64,000 nucleotides of DNA from positions 1 to 64,000 of the forward strand of contig JAYKXP010000196.1 in the NCBI GenBank assembly GCA_037176845.1, read 5' to 3'. The notes beneath the pieces were generated by a model. The model searched no databases, was not told where the DNA came from, and saw only the letters and a list, made by a program, of their open reading frames with translations. Origin of the DNA: Paramarasmius palmivorus. Lineage: Eukaryota; Basidiomycota; Agaricomycetes; Agaricales; Marasmiaceae. The position numbers and the translations under genes are program-made. Each line of letters opens with the position of its first letter. The first letter of the stretch is position 1. Of this stretch, positions 57,460 to 64,000 are shown in pieces.

Positions 57460-58553
57460 CCCACGACGCTTTGCTGCACCGAAAGCGAAACCAAAAGCTT
57501 TTCGACCACCTTATCATTGATGTATTTCAATATCTGATAAAAGACGGAGGACAACACAATCACACGCACCTCCTTCTGATAGACAGAACTATCAATATCC
57601 AGTAAGAGGATTACGCAAAACATCACTCTACATCGTACTCAAAACACAATCACAGCCTATATGACATATTCTACAAGTCCGTATGCATCACGACTAGAAA
57701 TGCCCTTCAGTCCCTCACCAACACCTTGCATGCTCATCCAACCCGCGCAGAATGGATAAAGGAGCTAGCTGTTCTGGTTGGTTGTGCCGCCAGCGCTATT
57801 TCTCATTCACCGAGCCCTTCCCCACTATCGCATCTCTATCCAGCTGGCTGTCGCCTCATTCGCCAGGACAGCTGCACCCACATATATCCTTCGGACCATA
57901 TAGGAGTATGCGAATTGTTGTCGATTTGCCGACCACTCGTCCGTCGTCTCACTGTAGAGTCCAGCAGACCCATACCCGAAATACTCGAATTTATTCGAGC
58001 CAAACCGTTCAACTCCATTACACATCTTAGCGCACCAGCCGATGCTCTGCAGCCCCATCCCCATACCGGCTTTCACGGTCCTTTCCCAGCAGTCGTGGAG
58101 ATGCAAATAACGATAGACGGAGACATCATGGCAAGAAGAGCAGTCAACCAACAGGACTATAGGAACCTCACATCACTCAAGCGACTGTTACTCAACCTCG
58201 ACGAAGTCGCTGATGGAATAGCATCCGTCATTCTCTCCCGCATACGCGTACCATCCACCACAGAATGCGTAGGAGTGCAGAGGAATAACGGAGCAGATTT
58301 GCCTTGTACAATTGACGACATACACGCATGTTTAGCGAAACCGTGGCTCACCCTCATCATGGCCCCAAAAGGTATGGACAGACTAAAGAGCCGATGGCAA
58401 AGGTACATATCAGAGCGGCAGGTCTACGATACAGAACACGAAGTGGACAGTATGTTCACGATATACGATTACAAAGATAAAGGCATATGGTGTGCCATGG
58501 CCCACCAATTACACTACAAGCAAACTGTGTTAACCGCCTCTGCCTATCAATGA
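57460..58553 (+). CDS. F-box/LRR-like hypothetical protein
   Basis: The main exon (from about 57655) carries SVCITTRNALQSLTNTLHAH, ELLSICRPLVRRLTVESSRP, FNSITHLSAPADAL, FPAVVEMQITIDGD, NLTSLKRLLLNLDEVADG and a tail ending TVLTASAYQ at 58553. The repeated pattern of leucine-rich strands (ITHL..., VVEMQI..., LTSLKRLLLN) is typical of Agaricomycete F-box proteins, which recruit substrates to SCF ubiquitin ligases. An upstream exon (KLFDHLIIDVFQYLIKDGG) is joined by a phase-2 intron with donor GTAAGA and may hold the F-box-like helix pair. No clean start codon was found. Confidence 0.6.
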
Positions 58554-58579
58554 ATACATCTCCATTATTTCAATCCATA

Positions 58580-59275
58580 TCAAGGAGACTTTCCATAACT
58601 ACACACTATGTCAGAACAGCTTTACATCGAACAACCAACGAACTTACGTGCATTAGCTCGTGCATGCAGCGCAGCTCCTGACACGACTTCTACCTCCAAG
58701 AAGGCCGCCAACCCTCCCCGCAACCACTCGTATGCACATAGATCGTACAAGGACGAAGCCGAATCCGCACCCATGTCGTTCCTGGCATCCAAAAACCCTT
58801 CCATGCGCACAACTTCTATCGCCCACAACTGAGAGGTAGTAACATGGGACAAATCCCTCTCGCAACCAGTGCGAACATCATCGCAGTGCGAAAGACCGAC
58901 CAGAACTTGACAAATCAGCTCATCATCAATGAGGCTTTCCAGAACCGAAACAACGTCGTCCAGATTGCGTTTGAATCTTTCGGTCAAAAGAGGAACCGAA
59001 GGGAATTCTCGCTGAATTTGAAGCGGATACTCCTGAAACATAGGCACCTCAACATCAGCACATTGAAAAGCGTATCCACTAACACATACCGCAAAGCTAC
59101 GCAACAAAAACATCTCAAATTCCTTCTGACGAAATCCGGTGGCAGCCCCGATAGATCCTATCGCACCTCCCCCGATACGTGGATAACGTTCCACCAAACG
59201 ACTGAAAAACTCCATATGAAGAGGAACCGACACTTTCAAGAGCAGGTCTAAGTGAGCTTCTTCACACCAAGACAT
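58580..59275 (-). CDS. 198-aa hypothetical protein (paralogue of 13715-14417)
   Basis: The exons are 59090-59275, 58648-59032 and 58580-58605 (phases 0 and 1; 597 nt), the same layout as the gene at 13.7 kb. The protein begins MSWCEEAHLDLLLKVSVPLH. It has PLHMEFFSRLVERYPRI, FLLRSFA at the first splice point, LQIQREFPSVPLLTERFKR, then LRGGLAAFLEVEVVSG. The final short exon encodes LCSYGKSP against LYLSRYTPE in the paralogue. I chose the ATG at 59275 because it matches the paralogue's start. A longer upstream frame is not conserved. Function unknown. Confidence 0.75.
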
Positions 59276-59436
59276 CGATGGAGAGTAATACACGTATAGG
59301 CCAAAAATTCGTTGCAATTTATACAGACAGGCATCCTAAACCTAATACAACTTGAACCAACAAAAAACAAACAGACGCCAGTATCATACACGGAACTAAA
59401 GCTACCTCCCGCTAACTATCGACCCCTTGCACCAAT

Positions 59437-60596
59437 CTAGTTCACTCTCACAAGGGCACCGCAATCGCTATGGAACACTTCCGGATCCACGTCCCGACTA
59501 GCCACAATATCTCTAACCGACTTCCAAAATTCCTCCTTGTTCGGCCTATCGGCAACGATGTGAACCAGACTGCACAGATACCCCAGCTCCGGATCACCGG
59601 AATACCTATGAACAGCGGGATCACCAAACACTGGCACGACCAGTTTCGGGTGGAACGAAAGTCCCACGTACTCGGTATGCCTAAGATGGTACCTGCTGCC
59701 ATGAACCAAAGCGATAACTTCAGCACTAGCAGGCGGCTTCATATCAAGCAGGAAGTACACCAGATTAACATCCCAGGTGCGGTCACTCAACACGACAACC
59801 ATTTCGATCACGGAGTCAAGATGAGTCAAGTCAAAACTGACTCCCTCGAAATCCGGAATTCCCCACCGACACCTAATACACAGCCTCTTCAACACGGGCC
59901 AGCACTTGACCAACGAAGCTTCGGTAAGACGTTCAACCTTGCCAACTGCTCCTGAGTACTTCGACAACCGGTAACCCTGTCGAATCCGACAATGAATACG
60001 GATAGTGGACGGAACGTCCAGCAAGTAATAGTGGGGTAATTCCAAACTCCGTAACTGGGGAAATACAATGGTACGCATGGCGTATACGATGTTCGGATGG
60101 ATGCGCGTATTCAACACCAGCATAGTCAGCGTAGGCGCTACCGCTGAGAGTATACCAGGCACTCCATAACAAGGTCCAAAAACCTCGTTTAGTCCAACCA
60201 TCAAGGGCACTTTCACCGAGAGGTTGATACAAAGAGCTCGAACCAGACCTCCCAGTTTCGGATTGAGGACAAATGCTCGATGAAGCTCTGGCAATCTGTC
60301 CGCCTGGGTGATACTGATCTTCTCGTATAAGACGGACAGCAACCTGCGAAAAGTGAATATATACGAACCGTCATAATTAAAATATACACTTACGACTCCA
60401 GAAAACATCGTCTGAGTAACAACAATTCAACGACAGACTCTTCGCCCAAAGGGATAGAATCCCTCCTATTCCGCATAACATCCGACAGAATATCCAACAC
60501 CACGTCGTATACCATTGTCATAGGACCTTCAACCGGCGGCGCTTGGTGGACATCAGAAGAAGAAACTTGCGACATAGAGGGAATATCGGAAACCAT
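59437..60596 (-). CDS. F-box/LRR-like protein (369 aa)
   Basis: Two exons, 60394-60596 and 59437-60343 (phase 2; 1,110 nt). The N-terminus (MVSDIPSMSQVSSSDVHQ) leads to MVYDVVLDILSDVMRN and VELLLLRRCFLES, the position and helical pattern of an F-box. Leucine-rich segments follow (LPELHRAFVLNPKLGGLVR, LVRALCINLSVKVPL, PTLTMLVLNTRIHPN, FPQLRSLELPHYYLLD, WPVLKRLCIRCRWG). This matches the Agaricomycete F-box protein type. The F-box itself is divergent. A TATA box lies about 25 bp upstream of the ATG. Confidence 0.75.
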
Positions 60597-60620
60597 GCCT
60601 CCTCCATCTACACGTCACCC

Positions 60621-60628
60621 TATTTATA
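60621..60628 (-). promoter_or_regulatory. TATA box of the F-box/LRR-like gene
   Basis: The minus strand reads GGTATAAATAGGG about 25 bp upstream of the ATG at 60596. The closeness implies a very short 5' UTR or use of a later start. Confidence 0.6.
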
Positions 60629-60869
60629 CCCATCAAACATTCATCTATCCACACTTCCGCGCGTATTCGGAAACGAATGTTCTCCCATTACCGAAGACTC
60701 CTCTGACTATCAAACTACGAATACGGCAATACAATCAACAGATCCGACAACCACACAGTCACAAAAGGACACACGGAGAACTCACTGAGTCACATAGTCC
60801 GAAAAGTACACTGCATCCCGGCTACGACCGCCATAGTAAATTGTACTCCTTTCCGGTCCAAAATGCAAG

Positions 60870-63023
60870 CTAATCCAGTACAAGCAGTCGCACAACCAGA
60901 CTCTGCTTCCCGCATACAACCAACATATAGTCTTCTTCCGCAGAATTACCCTGTCGCGTACCTTCAACTCCAAAACTATCAGGCCAAGAATAAACATAGT
61001 CGGGGAGGTCGTTCTTCCTTTGAATCCTGAACCTCCCGGTACCAACACCAAGATCTAACACCACGCATTGACCTGGTCCCAACAAAGCTCGCATACTTTC
61101 CAGTTCCACAGTGCGTCGCCGAAGAATGTCGCGAGCTAAGTAACAAATAAAGCCCATGTCCAACCAAACCGGCGAGCACGTCAAACCTGTGTAAAATATT
61201 CAGCCAAACATGACACTAAGAACCCGAAAAACCAAACACACGCTTCAGATTCCTCTGAATTTCTTGACACTTTTGTTTGTGATTGTCCTTCCAATCCGCC
61301 CGCTGACAATTGACACAGCAGTACCATGTGTTCATACAACCACTGCAAACAGCACGACGCTCGGCTCGTCTCTGCACAATGACAACAAAATTGAGCCTAC
61401 GCAGAAGACAACAAAAGTATCGCGCCTACCCCAGTTCCACTAGCCAGTTTATCCAATACAATTGCACACTGTAACCTATAAGCACCTTCTAGCATGCAAA
61501 CAGGCAATCGAAAACACTCACTGCCGAATAGTCACAACACTTAGAAACCGACCAACTGGAGGAAGAGCACTTATACCCAAATCGGACATCCTGGAAGACA
61601 GCAACCAACGCACACCATCGATCCCAGGAACGCATCATAGAGTCGTCCACGAGAACTTGTTTGCGCAAGCCCTTCATAACCAAACGCAATATCGACTCCG
61701 AAAGCATGTGGGGCACGAGCGAATCAAGAAGCCCGCTACACGCAATCACTATGGCTGAGCCATGGCACTCCGCCGGGGAGAAAGTCGCTCTAACCTGATC
61801 CAACTCCATGAATGGCTGAACTGCGGCGAACGACTGTATCAACCCAAGCTCAACTGATTCTTGAACCCAACCGGCACTACCATCCCGAGAAAAAACTTCA
61901 GCCAACAGACGAAGACAGCATAGGAATATCTCTCCAACGACATCGCTATCCATTGCAACCTGTTCCGTACCATCCTTCGCAACCACACGAAGTACAGTCT
62001 TCGAAAAGTGGACCACCCACGCAGTACACCACCGACTAAGGCCCGACTCAACGAACTTGCTGTGATGAGTTGCATAAAGACGTTCCATCATTAAGAGAGC
62101 GGCCAGTAAGTCCTTCGAAGTGTCTCTGTGGTGCTCATTCTGCAACCGCACAAACGACAGCATGAACCTGCGTGCGAAATCCGTGTTCTGATTGTTTGCC
62201 AGGAACGTCCCCACTTCGTCAGTAGCCATTGAGCCTGCGTAGATTTGATCCTTCATCCGAGGGTGAAGCATGGCCCGGGCCACCCCAGTCAGATATGATA
62301 CACCGTGGCATACCATTCCAACCAGAGACCGAACTAGAAATCGAGGGAATGCCTCACAGTTCAACAGAGCATCGCAAATAGCGCCGCCTGCATGAAACTG
62401 CAAAATCGCAAAGCCCAAGCCCCCGATAGAATTGACGACCGACTCGTAGAAATCGGCATCAACCATCGCATCCGGTCTGCTTGTGATATCACTGAAAGGC
62501 GAACTCCATCGTTCAAGTGCACAAGCCCAGCGCCAAATGAGTTCCCAGCTACCCTGAACAGTAAACCCGCGAAACGCTGTAAAGGATCCCATGCTATAAT
62601 CTTCCTTCGGCACCAAATAGATGCCCAGCAACTCCAAAGCTCGGCGAGACTGACTGCACCGAGTCACCACTATGCTAGGTGCTTCACCTTCCTTTGGAAT
62701 TGCCTCAGTTAGCACGCGCCGAATATGGCCGACGACTCTTGCATCCGAGTTACAAGCCATCACTTGCATTCGTTCGAACGACATGAACGACATTCTGATA
62801 TCCAAAATCCCCAGAAAATCAGCATAGTAGCGAAATCAGATAAAAAGACAACCTCACCTTGCAATCGTATCCAATAAGTCAAACCCAAAGACAGCCTCTC
62901 GAAAGGACAAAGGAGAAATAGGCCTTCTCACTAACAGGAAAACCGATCTTATACCATGTCTAATCCCAAACGTCGGAAGCTTCCACCGACCAAAACCAAA
63001 TCTACACAGGCGAGTCTAACCAT
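60870..63023 (-). CDS. MYND-type zinc finger protein
   Basis: The first exons are tiny: 62955-63023 (MVRLACVDLVLVGGSFRR) and 62858-62898 (RLSLGLDLLDTIA), joined in phase to a long exon from 62794 (MSFMSFERMQVMACNSD). The middle is helical (GLGFAILQFHAGGAICDAL, MVCHGVSYLTGVARAML, CTAWVVHFSKTVLRVV). Near 61.3 kb come SKCCDYSA and, after an intron, CSGCMNTWYCCVNCQ followed by RADWKDNHKQKC, the C-terminal zinc-binding half of a MYND finger. A final exon reads CSPVWLDMGFICYLARDI and ends LLVLD at 60870. MYND fingers bind proline-rich partners. In mushrooms this helical-plus-MYND type is highly duplicated. The splicing around 61.2-61.5 kb is only partly resolved. Confidence 0.75.
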
Positions 63024-63029
63024 CACTGT

Positions 63030-63745
63030 CACCGGATAATTGGCCATATATTCCTCACTAGCGGTTCCATTTTCGGATTATTTCGGGGCGGTGGAGAACT
63101 CCCAACGGCAATTGGCGATATAGGGTGCATTCCCAGTTGACGTGAACGCACCCTATCGTCGTTAAGTGACTCAAGGTACGGAAAAGTTTGATGGCACGAA
63201 GAAATAAGATTCGAACTAAGCCGAAAACGAAAATACGTATCATAACCGGAACTTTCCGCGTTCAGGGAAAATATCTTCAACGCTGGAAAAGAAAACACAC
63301 GCTCGCCTGCACCTTTCCCGGAATGTTTATACCACATCGAAAGAAAAGAAAAATGAAAACAAAACAAAAAGAGTAGTGTGTCATTAAATCGTTCAACCTC
63401 CGGAAACAGCCTGCTATGCAGTGCCGCTTCTATTTGAAACACTGCCCTGGAAGCGAAAGACAAACCCTGCTTCTTCGAAGAACAGACAGCGCTCCACCAC
63501 AACAGCGCCCAAACCACAATCTTAATCTTAACTCTTACCGCCCACAGGCACCATCTCGCACTATCCGAAACATAAAAGATGTCCACACCGAAACAACAAC
63601 ATGGAGGCTCAGCGTCGTTCAATACAATCGCACTACAACCTCATTACATTAGTACATGTAAGAATCCTAAAAGCCGAAGCCAGCACCATGAGATAGCCGA
63701 CTGATGCAAAGACAAAAATCCCTGCATGAACGCATCACGAAATCA
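63030..63745. other. Intergenic, no supported gene
   Basis: A 197-codon minus-strand frame covers most of this stretch but looks non-coding (see rejected items). The right part borders the fourth NTase-like copy. Confidence 0.4.
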
Positions 63746-63749
63746 AAAC

Positions 63750-64000
63750 CTAAGCTACCCCACCGAGCAGAACAACCAAACCAGATTCCATCATTTCCAT
63801 CTCTGAATAACTCCATCCACGCAACTCAGCCCGCAAGGAAGCCAGAAGATCAATTGGAATCAAAATAGTGCACACCGTTACAACCTTACAGCCGTCCTCG
63901 TCAAGCATGAACTGAAGAGATATCTAAACGATTTCTTAGACGCAGCAAGAAAAACAAACCAACAAACAAGCACATACCTTGGGATCGTCACACACGCACG
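63750..64000 (-). CDS. NTase-like family, fourth member (last exons only)
   Basis: The last exon (63750-63923, 174 nt) reads ISLQFMLDEDGCKVVTVCTI, then LIPIDLLASLRAELRGWSY, and ends VVLLGGVA. It aligns along its length with the last exon of copy C (FTLGFTFDRDLHRVWTT...) and copy B (168 nt each). The preceding exon ends at 63978 with CVCDDPK in phase 0, matching the phase-0 junction NCQDVD of copy C. Everything upstream lies beyond the window, so the state of its NTase motif is unknown. Confidence 0.65.

Noticed and set aside
63029..63622. 197-codon minus-strand open frame
   Set aside because: Composition is erratic (Cys/Phe/Trp clusters), there is no domain or splice support, and it covers the upstream region of the MYND-finger gene.
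1..64000. tRNA and rRNA genes
   Set aside because: I looked for tRNA A/B-box-like pairs and rRNA core sequences by eye and saw none convincing. A tRNAscan-SE/Infernal run would be decisive.

Overview
The window is nuclear DNA of a basidiomycete fungus, most likely an Agaricomycete (mushroom-forming). The genes are split by GT-AG introns of about 42-70 nt. Several encode families I know as expanded in Agaricomycetes: F-box/LRR-like proteins, MYND-finger proteins, JmjC-like proteins, a jelly-roll oxygenase-like protein, and the N-terminal module of a kinase-type family. The transposons (Ty1/copia, Ty3 and a Helitron with a DUF6570-type region) are of kinds common in these fungi. Most exon models here were built by hand. 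A model is stated as consistent when splice sites, reading phases and paralogue similarity agree and the total length is a multiple of three.

Layout. 0-9 kb: a partial gene at the left edge, a CTAG-rich non-coding tract with short palindromic repeats, a composite gene and a small four-exon gene. 9.6-20.8 kb: two members (A and B) of a lineage-specific nucleotidyltransferase-like (NTase-like) family, a small 199-aa protein divergent from B, two coiled-coil/helical genes, a membrane protein and a hypothetical exon. 20.9-25.6 kb: wreckage of a Ty3 integrase, a roughly 0.7-kb element with inverted ends, and a decayed copia retrotransposon. 25.6-33.9 kb: an AT-rich Helitron with one uninterrupted 2,617-codon reading frame (Rep, PIF1 helicase and a C-terminal cysteine-protease-like domain). 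34.8-35.7 kb: a pseudogene of the conserved MMtag family (MMTAG2-like), broken by in-frame TGA codons. 35.7-38.1 kb: a probable secreted protein and gene fragments. 38.1-46.3 kb: an intact jelly-roll protein, a JmjC-like protein and two hypothetical multi-exon genes. 46.5-64 kb: NTase-like member C, a gene made of many very small exons, several hypothetical genes, two F-box/LRR-like genes, a paralogue of the 199-aa protein, a MYND-finger protein, and the last exons of a fourth NTase-like member cut by the right edge.

The most interesting signal is the NTase-like family: four copies on the same strand over 54 kb, with shared intron phases, a shared RW[IV]GDxxC motif and a shared C-terminal exon. 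One copy keeps the NTase metal-binding DLD motif, one has lost half of it, and one has lost both acids. No operon-like organisation exists. Links between genes are family relationships, one very short divergent promoter, and transposon insertions.
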